A stretch of DNA of 64,000 nt, taken from positions 1 through 64,000 of the forward strand of contig JAFTYU010000007.1 of assembly GCA_017461235.1 (NCBI GenBank), read 5' to 3'. Numbering within the stretch: position 1 is the stretch's first letter; every line of letters starts with the position of its first letter. The notes below the pieces were generated by a model. It saw only the letters and a program-made list of their open reading frames with translations, did no database searches and had not been told where the DNA came from. Shown here piece by piece: positions 43,727-51,700 of this stretch. This stretch comes from Clostridia bacterium. GTDB taxonomy: Bacteria > Bacillota > Clostridia > Oscillospirales > Acutalibacteraceae. The position numbers and the translations under genes are program-made.

Positions 43727-44464
43727 TTACGGTTCGTAAGGGAATATGGGCATAAATTCAAGCTTGAATTGGTTTATTTTGTGCAGACGGTCAATTCTCG
43801 CCTGTGTTTCTTCATCTTCACAGACACCTTCGCGGATGTACCTGTCAAGGGTTTCGTAGGTGAAGCCCAAGTTATCTTCATCGGTTTTGCCGCAAAGACC
43901 GTCAATGGGAACCTTGTCAACAAACATAGCAGGCAGACCAAGAACTCTGCCGATTTCTTTTACTTCCCGAACGGTGAGCTTTGAAAGGGGCGAAAAATCA
44001 CCTACGCTGTCGCCGTAACGGGTTGAGTAACCCACCCAGTCTTCGGAAAGATTGCAGGTGTTTGCAACTCTGCCGTTGACACTCTGGCTGACCGCATAAA
44101 CTGTTGACATACGAATACGCGGGGGAAGATTTGTGATGGCTTGTGTGTTAACGGGCACACCGCTTTTTTCCAGTTCTTTCATAAGTCCGTTATATGCATC
44201 GTTTATGTTTACTGTATAGTATTTAATATCCAAAAATTCGCAAAGCGCAATGCTCACATCTATATCAAACTGTTCGCCTTTAGGCATAAGAACGCCTACA
44301 ACGTTTTCTTTGCCGAGAGCTTCAACGAGAAGTGCCGCAACAACGGAACTGTCCTTTCCGCCGGAAATACCCACAACGCCTTTGCAGCCCTTGCCGTTAG
44401 CATCAAACCAATTTTTTATCCATTCAACTATATCATTTTTAACTTTTAAAGCCTCGAAACTCAA
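43727..44464 (-). CDS. nadE: Ammonia-dependent NAD+ synthetase
   Basis: A 245-residue NadE that adenylates and amidates nicotinic acid adenine dinucleotide to NAD+. The PP-loop SGGKDSS is in VVGISGGKDSSVVAALL. Conserved segments TCNLSEDWVGYSTRYGDSVGDFSPL and VPIDGLCGKTDEDNLGFTY follow. There is no glutaminase domain, so free ammonia is the nitrogen source. The start is TTG 44464, eight bases after AAGGAG. A promoter TTGAAA-17-TAAAAT lies just upstream on the minus strand. Confidence 0.94.
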   Translation of the reverse strand: MSFEALKVKNDIVEWIKNWFDANGKGCKGVVGISGGKDSSVVAALLVEALGKENVVGVLMPKGEQFDIDVSIALCEFLDIKYYTVNINDAYNGLMKELEKSGVPVNTQAITNLPPRIRMSTVYAVSQSVNGRVANTCNLSEDWVGYSTRYGDSVGDFSPLSKLTVREVKEIGRVLGLPAMFVDKVPIDGLCGKTDEDNLGFTYETLDRYIREGVCEDEETQARIDRLHKINQFKLEFMPIFPYEP

Positions 44465-44533
44465 TTAACTCACTCCTTTGTTAGTTATTTTAGCCTGTTT
44501 ATAGTTTTTTTTCAATATTTTAGAATAAATACC

Positions 44534-44563
44534 TTGAAATGAAGGGCAGAAAAATTATATAAT
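44534..44563 (+). promoter_or_regulatory. Promoter of galT
   Basis: TTGAAA (44534-44539), an 18-bp spacer and TATAAT (44558-44563). It faces away from nadE. Confidence 0.6.
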
Positions 44564-44600
44564 TACAATGCTAAACTATATATTCTGTGGGGGAAATATG

Positions 44601-46100
44601 ATGACGGTAAGCTCGGCTGTTAAGTCATTGGTAAAATATGCTGAAAAATACGGTCTTATAGATTCGTTGGATGAAACTTGGGCTGTTAACGCAATACTGG
44701 GAGTTTTAGAGCTTGACAGTATTGAAGAAGATGCTGATGTATTTGAAAGCTCATCTGCGGAAGAGTTCCTTAAGGTTCTTCTTGATTACGCATGTCAAAA
44801 GGGCAAGTGTCAGGATTCGGTGGTTTACCGCGATTTGCTTGATACTAAAATAATGGGTGTATTGACACCCAGACCTTCTGCTGTTATAAAAAAATTCAAA
44901 GAGTGCTTCCGGGAGAGTCCGGAAAAGGCAACAGAATATTATTATGAGTTGTCGAGAAAAACGGATTATATAAGAGAATACAGGATAAAGAACGATATTA
45001 AGTGGGTTACATCAACGGATTACGGTGATATTGATATAACCATCAATCTTTCTAAACCGGAAAAAGATCCTAAGGCTATTGCTGCGGCACTTCTTATGAA
45101 GCAAAGCTCCTATCCCTTATGTCTTCTTTGTCGCGAAAACGAAGGTTATGCAGGCAGAGTTAATCACCCCGCGAGACAGAATCACAGAATTATACCCATC
45201 GAACTGAACGGTGAACAATGGTGCTTTCAGTATTCACCCTATGTTTATTATAATGAGCACAGTATAGTGTTCAATTCAAAACATGTTCCTATGAAAATCA
45301 GCGAAGATGGGTTCAGAAGGTTGTTTGCTTTTGTCAAACAGTTCCCGCATTATTTTGTAGGCTCCAATGCTGATTTACCTATTGTTGGCGGTTCCGTTCT
45401 GACTCACGACCATTTTCAGGGTGGTAATTACACGTTCGCTATGACAAAAGCCCCGATTGAAACAGAAATCACTTTTGATGATTTTTCGGATATTGAGGCA
45501 GGTATAGTTAAATGGCCTATGTCGGTAATTCGCTTAAGGGGCGACGATACAGACAGAATCTGTACCCTTGCAGGTAAAATTCTTGCAAAGTGGCGCAATT
45601 ATACAGATGAGGATGCCTTTGTCTTTGCCGAAACAAAGGGTGTTCCCCACAACACCATAACACCTATTGCACGCTATAAGGACGGCAAATTTGAACTTGA
45701 CCTTGTTTTAAGGAATAATATTACAACAGAGCAATACCCCGACGGTGTGTATCATCCGCACCCCGAGCATCACCATATCAAGAAAGAGAATATCGGTCTT
45801 ATTGAAGTGATGGGTCTCGCAGTTCTCCCTGCCCGTCTTAAGGAAGAAATGGTGCTCATCTCCAGAGCGCTTGTAAACGGCGAGAATGTAGAGAAAAATG
45901 AGAAAATAGCCAAACACAAAGATTGGGTTGAGAAAATAAAACAAAACAACACAATCACCGCCGATAACTGTGAAGATATACTCCGCGACGAAATCGGTAA
46001 AGTCTTTGCAGATATACTCAGACAATGCGGCGTATTCGACAGAACACAACAAGGAAAGATTCAGTTTCTTAAATTTATTGATAAAGTCAATGAGAAGTAA
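44601..46100 (+). CDS. galT: UDP-glucose-hexose-1-phosphate uridylyltransferase, Firmicutes (GalT type 2) form
   Basis: A roughly 499-residue enzyme of the Leloir pathway that swaps UMP between UDP-glucose and galactose 1-phosphate. The type 2 family is longer than E. coli GalT. The active-site motif HDHFQGG is near residue 270, preceded by PIVGGSVLT. The C-terminal block HPHPEHHHIKKENIGLIEVMGLAVLP is diagnostic of this family. The start is ATG 44601, seven bases after the GGGGG site, and ATG 44598 is possible. It is followed 19 bp later by an alpha-galactosidase, giving a direct supply-and-use link. Neither galK nor galE is in the window. Confidence 0.94.
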   Translation: MTVSSAVKSLVKYAEKYGLIDSLDETWAVNAILGVLELDSIEEDADVFESSSAEEFLKVLLDYACQKGKCQDSVVYRDLLDTKIMGVLTPRPSAVIKKFKECFRESPEKATEYYYELSRKTDYIREYRIKNDIKWVTSTDYGDIDITINLSKPEKDPKAIAAALLMKQSSYPLCLLCRENEGYAGRVNHPARQNHRIIPIELNGEQWCFQYSPYVYYNEHSIVFNSKHVPMKISEDGFRRLFAFVKQFPHYFVGSNADLPIVGGSVLTHDHFQGGNYTFAMTKAPIETEITFDDFSDIEAGIVKWPMSVIRLRGDDTDRICTLAGKILAKWRNYTDEDAFVFAETKGVPHNTITPIARYKDGKFELDLVLRNNITTEQYPDGVYHPHPEHHHIKKENIGLIEVMGLAVLPARLKEEMVLISRALVNGENVEKNEKIAKHKDWVEKIKQNNTITADNCEDILRDEIGKVFADILRQCGVFDRTQQGKIQFLKFIDKVNEK

Positions 46101-46119
46101 TATATAAGGAGAATTTTTT

Positions 46120-47826
46120 ATGTTTACAAAAATAAAATCACAAATTCTTATAGGTAAAGCGCTCGTTAATCAGAACGACTTTGACGGCAGAGCATTTTCT
46201 TTTGACCTTCAACAGGATGAAGACAGCATCAAGGGTGTTCTTACCGCAAAATGCGACTTTGTTATGAAATCGTTTGAGATTGAACGTGACAAGGACTTTG
46301 ATGATGACGATTTGTTCTTTGCCAACGGTTATCAGGCATGGACTACTACCCGCGAATTTTCAAAAAACGATACCTTCAAGGGTCTTATTAAAGCGGCAAA
46401 CATCAATAAATTTTTAAAGCATTTTGCCGGTCTTTCAGGTGACTATCATTTTGAAAAATACGGCGAGAAAGGCAAATTCCACGCTTATACATACTGTTAT
46501 TTCCGCGAAAAAGGCGAAAAGGAAATCAAGCTTTACGGTTCAAGAAGCGAACGTCAGGGCTTCACCATTTTTGCGGTTGATATGAACGGTGAAAAGTTCA
46601 CCATCAGAAAAGATGTTGACGGACTCGCTCTTAAAGCAGGTCAGAAATATGAAATGTTTGACATCGCCGTTATCGAAGGTGAAATGGACGATGTAATGGA
46701 TAAATACTTCTTTGATTTTGTAGGCTGTAAAAAACCTGCCATCAAGCATCTTTCAGGCTATACTTCCTGGTACAACTATTTCCAGAATATCAGTGAAGAG
46801 ATTATTATGCGCGACCTTAACGGTCTTGACAGAGCAAGCGAAGAGGTTAACATTTTTCAGGTTGACGACGGTTATCAGCAGGCAGTCGGTGACTGGCTTC
46901 TTATTGATGAAAAGAAATTTCCGCACGGAATGAAGTATATTGCGGATGAAATTCACAAAAAAGGTTATAAAGCAGGTATATGGCTTGCTCCCTTCAGTGC
47001 ACAGGTTTCATCAAAGCTTGCAAAAGAGCATCCCGATTGGCTTCTTACGCACAACCGCAACGGCAAAAAAATGCTCGGTTGTCAAGGTTGGGGCGGTGCC
47101 TATACACTTGATATTTATAAACCCGAAGTACGTGCATATATTAAAGAAGTTTTTGATACCGTTCTCAATGAATGGGGCTTCGATATGGTTAAGCTTGACT
47201 TCCTTTACAGCCAGTGTATAGAGCCCAGAAACGGTAAAACACGCGGTGAGATTATGTGTGACGGTGTTGACCTTCTCCGTGAAGTCTGTGGTGACAAATG
47301 GATTCTCGGCTGCGGTGTGCCCATTGGTGCTTGTATGGGTATTTTTGATGCTTGTCGTATCAGCTGCGATGCAAGCAAAAACTGGAAATTCAAGCTGGAA
47401 AAAGGCGTTGACGTAAATGCGCTTGTTGCATCTGTCAGAATCAACTGTGAAAATCCATCATCCCAGAATGCGATTATAAATACAGTTTTCCGTAATCACC
47501 TTGATGGCAGAGCCTTCTGCAACGACCCAGACGTATTCTTCCTTCGTGATATCAACATTAACTACACCTGGGAGCAGAAGCTTCTTCACGGTAAAATCAA
47601 TACCGTTTGCGGTAACGTTCTTTTCGTTTCCGATAACGCAGGGGATTTCGACGACGAAAGAATCGGTTATCTTAAAGAGTTCTTCAAGGATAAGGATTAC
47701 AAGGTAAAACTTGCTGAGTATGAGGACGAAAACGTTATCCGCCTTGATTTCACCGAAGACGGTGTGGATAAGAGCCTTAAATTCGACCTTATAACAGGCG
47801 AGAGCAATATATTTGATGTTATTTAA
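46120..47826 (+). CDS. Alpha-galactosidase, GH36
   Basis: A 568-residue retaining alpha-galactosidase. It has a beta-sandwich N-terminal domain and a TIM barrel. The nucleophile is Asp in EWGFDMVKLDFLYS (D360) and the acid/base is Asp in CRISCDAS (D417). Supporting motifs are FQVDDGYQ, GWGGAYTLDIYKPEV and AGIWLAPFSA. It is shorter than the 700-residue GH36 enzymes of lactobacilli. It has no signal peptide, so it cleaves imported alpha-galactosides such as melibiose or raffinose-type sugars. It is cotranscribed with galT and has a terminator right after it. Confidence 0.9.
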   Translation: MFTKIKSQILIGKALVNQNDFDGRAFSFDLQQDEDSIKGVLTAKCDFVMKSFEIERDKDFDDDDLFFANGYQAWTTTREFSKNDTFKGLIKAANINKFLKHFAGLSGDYHFEKYGEKGKFHAYTYCYFREKGEKEIKLYGSRSERQGFTIFAVDMNGEKFTIRKDVDGLALKAGQKYEMFDIAVIEGEMDDVMDKYFFDFVGCKKPAIKHLSGYTSWYNYFQNISEEIIMRDLNGLDRASEEVNIFQVDDGYQQAVGDWLLIDEKKFPHGMKYIADEIHKKGYKAGIWLAPFSAQVSSKLAKEHPDWLLTHNRNGKKMLGCQGWGGAYTLDIYKPEVRAYIKEVFDTVLNEWGFDMVKLDFLYSQCIEPRNGKTRGEIMCDGVDLLREVCGDKWILGCGVPIGACMGIFDACRISCDASKNWKFKLEKGVDVNALVASVRINCENPSSQNAIINTVFRNHLDGRAFCNDPDVFFLRDININYTWEQKLLHGKINTVCGNVLFVSDNAGDFDDERIGYLKEFFKDKDYKVKLAEYEDENVIRLDFTEDGVDKSLKFDLITGESNIFDVI

Positions 47827-47866
47827 AAAAACAAATCTCCGTTTTTGGACGGAGATTTGTTTTTTT
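47825..47866 (+). terminator. Terminator of galT-GH36
   Basis: A perfect 18-bp stem (47825-47842 with 47849-47866) containing AACAAATCTCCGT and its complement, with a T-rich right arm. Confidence 0.9.
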
Positions 47867-47895
47867 CGTTATTCATCTGTGCCGTTAATATACAT

Positions 47896-48009
47896 TTATT
47901 CTGCTACTATTTGCGCTTGTTTTAAAAATTCAATTGCTTCTGTTTCTGAAGAAAGTTCTATGGCATCTGAAATTTTATTGAATAAAAAATAATACATTTT
48001 TTTATACAT
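47896..48009 (-). CDS. Small protein of 37 residues
   Basis: An ORF of 38 codons from ATG 48009 to TAA. The protein begins MYKKMYYFLFNKISDAIEL and ends QAQIVAE, an amphipathic helix with no membrane segment. A ribosome site (AGGTTGGGG) and a well-formed promoter (TTGCGT-17-TATTAT at 48033-48061) precede it. It diverges from the XRE regulator. I recall similar short proteins of the form FNxIxDAI...AQxxAEE in other Firmicutes but cannot verify a family. Confidence 0.6.
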   Translation of the reverse strand: MYKKMYYFLFNKISDAIELSSETEAIEFLKQAQIVAE

Positions 48010-48032
48010 AAATACCCCAACCTTTCCATAAC

Positions 48033-48061
48033 ATAATATCACATCAAGACGATTTACGCAA
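48033..48061 (-). promoter_or_regulatory. Promoter of the 37-residue ORF
   Basis: On the minus strand, TTGCGT (48056-48061), a 17-bp spacer and TATTAT (48033-48038). Confidence 0.55.
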
Positions 48062-48064
48062 GCG

Positions 48065-48080
48065 CGTACACGCGTGTGCG
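48065..48080. promoter_or_regulatory. Palindromic operator candidate
   Basis: ACACGCGTGT (48068-48077) is a perfect palindrome, extended to 16 bp with one mismatched pair. It is strikingly GC-rich in AT-rich surroundings. It touches the -35 box of the small ORF and lies upstream of the XRE gene, so it could serve the XRE protein as operator for both. Confidence 0.5.
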
Positions 48081-48114
48081 GATATGTTTGTAGAATGTTT
48101 TTGAGGTGTTATTA

Positions 48115-48354
48115 ATGATTAAGGATATTGTAGCCGAACGATTTCGTCAATTATGCAAAGAAAGAAATATTACATTTAACGAGTTAGCCAATATTTCAGG
48201 GGTTACACCTTCTACGGCGTATAGTATGATGGATAGTACAAGGCGTGATGTTTCTATAACAACCATAAAAAAGTTTTGTGACGGCTTGGATATGACTTTA
48301 GGTGAGTTTTTCTCAACGCCCGAGTTTGATAATGCCGAACAGGAGATATGTTAA
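48115..48354 (+). CDS. XRE-family (Cro/CI) transcriptional regulator
   Basis: A 79-residue single-domain helix-turn-helix protein. The HTH is clear: RFRQLCKERNITFNELANIS, then GVTPSTAYSMM as recognition helix, and TTIKKFCDGLDMTLGEFF at the end. This is the common short regulator of Firmicutes. The start is ATG 48115, behind GAGGTG. It probably regulates itself and the divergent small ORF through the palindrome at 48065-48080 (inference). Confidence 0.88.
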   Translation: MIKDIVAERFRQLCKERNITFNELANISGVTPSTAYSMMDSTRRDVSITTIKKFCDGLDMTLGEFFSTPEFDNAEQEIC

Positions 48355-48396
48355 AAGGAGCTGTAAAAAACGACAGTTTTTTACAGCTCCTTTTTT
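48353..48396 (+). terminator. Terminator after the XRE gene (AGGAGCTGTAAAA type)
   Basis: A stem of about 18 bp, AAAAGGAGCTGTAAAAAAC paired with its complement, with a TTTTTT end. It is the clearest copy of a terminator family repeated in this window. Confidence 0.88.
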
Positions 48397-48420
48397 AGGG
48401 GATAGGAAAAAAGATGCAGA

Positions 48421-48511
48421 ACGAACAAACTGAGCAAAACCAAGGCTAAAGCCTTGGTTTTGGTTACCCGAAGGCGTACAAAGGTACGTCGAGTGGCGAA
48501 GTTTGTTTGTA
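48421..48511. ncRNA. Candidate three-way-junction structured element
   Basis: An outer stem ACGAACAAACT (48421-48431) pairs with AGTTTGTTTGT (48501-48511, one wobble). It encloses two hairpins: AAACCAAGGC / GCCTTGGTTT (48438-48461) and CGTAC / GTACG (48475-48488). The region has no ORF. It follows the XRE terminator and precedes repeat element copy 2. Transcription is not shown, because no clear promoter was found. Confidence 0.4.
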
Positions 48512-48556
48512 GTACAAAACGAAAAAATTTCTCTTAATTTTGGTTTTCACAAAAAA

Positions 48557-48643
48557 TGGAACTTTTACAGGCTTTAAAACCTGCAAAAGTCCCTTGATTT
48601 ATATAGTTTTGTGCGGTCTGCGCTCTTTTTACATCCCTTTTTA
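48557..48643. repeat. Conserved intergenic structured element, copy 2
   Basis: The hairpin GGAACTTTTACAGG / CCTGCAAAAGTCCC (48558-48593) is followed by the conserved tail TATAGTTTTGTGCGGTCTGC and a CTCTTTTTACATCCC end. Compared with copies 1 and 3 the outer stem sequence is different but still pairs. It abuts the stop codon of the broken transporter gene. On the minus strand the hairpin is followed by TTTTTT, so it could end that gene's transcript. Confidence 0.7.
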
Positions 48644-49996
48644 AACTTTAATTATTCCCATTGTTTCAAGTACGGAGAATACGAGAATTGCGATGATACA
48701 AACGGGTGCTATATATTTAATAACAACGGTGAAAAGTGTTTTACGTTTGAATTTACCGCCGAGTTCGATTTCTTCAATAATTGCTTTAGGTTTAATAACC
48801 CAACCTACAATTATGCAAGTGACGAAAGCAACCACGGGCATTATCACACTGTTACTGATAAAGTCAAAGAAATCAAGGAAGGACATTCCGATGAGCTTGA
48901 TATCGGATAAAACGCCGTAGCCTAAACAGGAGGGAAGACCTAAAATAATACATACGGCAAAAACAATGATACAGGTCATTTTTCTGTTCCATTTAAATTT
49001 GTCCATAAATATAGAAACGATAGTTTCCATAAGGGATATTGATGATGTGAGCGCCGCAAAAAGCACAAGGACAAAGAAAACAGCGCCTATAACTCCGCCT
49101 GCGGGCATGGTATCAAAAACCTTTGGCAAGGTTACAAACATAAGTCCGGGGCCTTTGCCGAGAGCAGATTCATCACCGCCCGAAAAAGCGAACACTGACG
49201 GTATTATCATAAGACCTGCAAAGAAAGCTATACCTGTATCAAAAAGTTCAATCTGCTTAACTGATGATTCAAGGTTAACGTCCTTTTTCATATATGAGCC
49301 GTAGGTGATCATAATACCCATTGCCAACGACATTGAGTAGAATAACTGACCCATTGCCGCCAGCACCGTTGTTCCGGAGAATTTACTGAAATCGGGCTTG
49401 ATGTAATAGATCAAGCCGTCAAGCGCACCGGGCATAAACAAAGAGTAAATTGCAATGAATACCGTTAACACAACGAGAACAGGCATCATTATTTTGCTGA
49501 CCTTTTCAATACCTTTTTCAACGCCGAAAAGCACAACCAGTGCCGTAAGTGCAAGGTAAATAAGGAACCAACCAATGGGTTCAAGCGGTTCTGCAATGAA
49601 ATTATTAAAGTAGTCCGAATCGGTTGCAAGGGTCATATTACCTGAAACAAAAACCGTAAGGTATTTTATAATCCAACCGCCGATTACAGAATAATACGGC
49701 AATATAATTATGGGTACAAGTGATGAAAGAATACCCATAAATGAAAATCTTTTATCAAGCTTTTTATATGCGCCGATGGCACTTATACCTGTTTTTCTGC
49801 CTATTGCAATTTATGCGCACATAAGGGTGAACCCGAAGGTGAGAGCAAGTATAATGTAAACAAGTAAGAAAATACCGCCGCCGTGTTGAGCCGCAAGGTA
49901 GGGAAAACGCCATATATTGCCAAGACCTACCGCAGAGCCTGCCGTAGCAAGAACGAAACCGAGCTTGCCTGAAAAACTGCTTCTTTTTTCTGCCAT
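48641..49996 (-). pseudogene. Sodium:neurotransmitter symporter (SNF/NSS) family gene interrupted by one stop codon
   Basis: The start ATG 49996 (behind AGAGGT) opens MAEKRSSFSGKLGFVLATAG, then SAVGLGNIWRFPY, the classic NSS sodium-site motif. After FGFTLMCA a TAA at 49811-49813 stops the frame, and the same frame goes on with IAIGRKTGISAIGAYKKLDK and a full set of membrane helices to 48641. Family members have a Glu codon at this spot (MxxEIAIGR), so one base change, GAA to TAA, explains it. Total length would be 451 residues, a normal size. The transporter would have imported amino acids or related amines with sodium. It is a recent nonsense mutation, a sequencing or assembly error, or, less likely, a recoded stop. 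Confidence 0.85.
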
Positions 49997-50100
49997 AATG
50001 TACCTCTGATTTTGAAATATTGTAACAAACCACAGTATTATTACACATTTTGTGTTGAAAAACAAGAGAAATGCAAGAAAAATTACAGCAATAGAAGTAA

Positions 50101-50140
50101 AAACAGGATGTTATACTTTGAAAGTACAGCATCCTGTTAA
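50101..50140. terminator. Terminator after the TPM gene
   Basis: The stem AACAGGATG...CATCCTGTT (50102-50138) has internal pairing ACTTT / AAAGT. It is followed on the minus strand by TTTTT. Confidence 0.8.
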
Positions 50141-50145
50141 AAATT

Positions 50146-51033
50146 TTAAAAACTGCGACCTGCGCCGCCGCCACCGCCGCTGCCTCCGCCGCCACGGAAT
50201 CCACCGCCACCGCCGAAGCCACCACGTCCGCCGCCACCGCGGAATCCGCCTCTGAAACGTCTGCCGATGAAGAACGCTACCATATATGTTGCAACTTTTT
50301 TTCGGGTTTGTGCGCTGTGCTCGCGATAAAAAACGGCTCTGTTAGTACCGTGCTTTTTATCGAGAAAACGAAGCCAATGGTATTTTATAGTCTGGAATAC
50401 AAACATACAGGGCAGAATAAGCACCGGTAAAATAACGATTAGCGAAAGCGGAAGGATATCTTCCACAGACAGCTCCTGAACATTGGTATAGTAATTAATG
50501 TCAGGTGTTTCGGTATCAGTTAACGGCTCAAGCCCGTATTTCTCGGTGCGTATTTCGTTAACGATTGCGTTGAAAAGCATTACTGTGCCTGTTTCAAAAT
50601 CATTGTTCCTGTAATACGGTACGGCATATTGGGACTGAAGTTGTCCTGTACGGATATCGGTTAAAGTTTCTTCAAGTCCATAGCCAACGGATACCCATAT
50701 CTGACGTTCCTCTATAGCCAATACTATGAGAACACCGTTGTTTTTGTCTTTACTGCCTATACCCCAACTGCGTAGAGTTTCCACAGCATAATCTGCAATA
50801 TCTTCGCCACCGAGGTCAGGAACGGTAAGAACAACAACCTGAGCGGTAGTTTCGTTATCTAAATTAATTGCGGTGTTGAGAATCTGTTTTTCAGTTTCGT
50901 CAGAAAGCACGTCTGCATAGTCGTTTACGTAAAATTGGGTAGTATGTGAAGGAACTGCATTCACAAAAACAGTACAAAAAACAACAACTGAAACAAGCAA
51001 TACCGCAAAGCGGATAAGTTTGGTTTTTGTCAC
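50146..51033 (-). CDS. TPM-domain membrane protein (YgcG-like) with glycine-rich tail
   Basis: About 295 residues. It has a signal peptide or anchor (FAVLLVSVVVFCTVFVNA) and a TPM domain (FYVNDYADVLSDETEKQI...GVLIVLAIEERQIWVSVGYGLE), then a membrane helix (LPLSLIVILPVLILPCMFVF). The low-complexity Gly/Arg/Phe tail ends GGGGGAGRSF. Such proteins often pair with LemA, as here. The start is taken as GTG 51033, six bases after AGGTG. GTG 51042 is an alternative that overlaps lemA. The role is in envelope biology but not defined. Confidence 0.85.
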   Translation of the reverse strand: MTKTKLIRFAVLLVSVVVFCTVFVNAVPSHTTQFYVNDYADVLSDETEKQILNTAINLDNETTAQVVVLTVPDLGGEDIADYAVETLRSWGIGSKDKNNGVLIVLAIEERQIWVSVGYGLEETLTDIRTGQLQSQYAVPYYRNNDFETGTVMLFNAIVNEIRTEKYGLEPLTDTETPDINYYTNVQELSVEDILPLSLIVILPVLILPCMFVFQTIKYHWLRFLDKKHGTNRAVFYREHSAQTRKKVATYMVAFFIGRRFRGGFRGGGGRGGFGGGGGFRGGGGSGGGGGAGRSF

Positions 51034-51034
51034 G

Positions 51035-51613
51035 TTAATCACCTAAAGCTGCACCAACGTCGGGAACTTCATAGGCATCCGCGTCCGCCTCAAAATATTC
51101 GGCTTTCTCGAAGCCAAAAAGCTTTGCAACAATGTTTGCAGGGAATTTTATAACCTTGCTGTTGTAATTGTTAACGGCATCGTTATAATCTTTTCTGGCA
51201 ACAGCAATACGGTTTTCGCTACCTTCAAGCTCATCCATAAGACCGATATAAGTCTGGTCGGATTTTAACTCGGGATAATTTTCAACGATTACGTTAATAC
51301 CCTGCAATGCAGAAGAAAGCTCTTCGTTGGCTGTAGCCTGCTCTTCGGGAGTAGATGCATTGAGAAGTGTCATACGGGCTTCCAAAACCTTATCGAAAAC
51401 CTCCGTTTCGTGTTTGGCAAAACTTTTAACGGTTGATACTACGTTGGGGATAAGGTCTGCTCTGCGCTGTAAAGCAGTATCAACGTCTGAAGCTGCACTG
51501 TTAACAGTCTCGCGGCTTGTAACAAGTCCGTTATAACCGCTCGCAAGAGCCCCGCCTATAACCACAACTGCCGCTAAAACGACGGCAATAATTATAATAA
51601 TTTTCTTTTTCAT
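51035..51613 (-). CDS. lemA: LemA family protein
   Basis: A 192-residue protein with one N-terminal membrane helix (IIIIIAVVLAAVVVIGGALA) and the LemA helical bundle. The signature is SGYNGLVTSRETVNSAASDVDTALQRRADLIPNVV (given in two parts: residues about 25-42 and 43-60), then the C-terminal ARKDYNDAVNNYN. LemA proteins are conserved membrane proteins of unknown biochemical role, often next to TPM proteins as in this locus. The start ATG 51613 is behind AAAGGAAA. Confidence 0.92.
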   Translation of the reverse strand: MKKKIIIIIAVVLAAVVVIGGALASGYNGLVTSRETVNSAASDVDTALQRRADLIPNVVSTVKSFAKHETEVFDKVLEARMTLLNASTPEEQATANEELSSALQGINVIVENYPELKSDQTYIGLMDELEGSENRIAVARKDYNDAVNNYNSKVIKFPANIVAKLFGFEKAEYFEADADAYEVPDVGAALGD

Positions 51614-51700
51614 TGTTTTGGTTTCCTTTCAATAATTGATAGAATTAATATTATTCTTCAATTATTTTATAACCTTTATTTATTAACAAATTATGTAATT

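Noticed and set aside
48353-48643. Insertion sequence remnant
   Set aside because: No transposase fragment, terminal inverted repeats or target duplication could be recognised. Structured elements explain the visible pairing better.
49764-50237. A minus strand ORF of 157 codons overlapping the symporter start
   Set aside because: It reads the glycine-rich TPM tail DNA and the symporter region out of frame, giving low-complexity sequence. The symporter frame explains this DNA.
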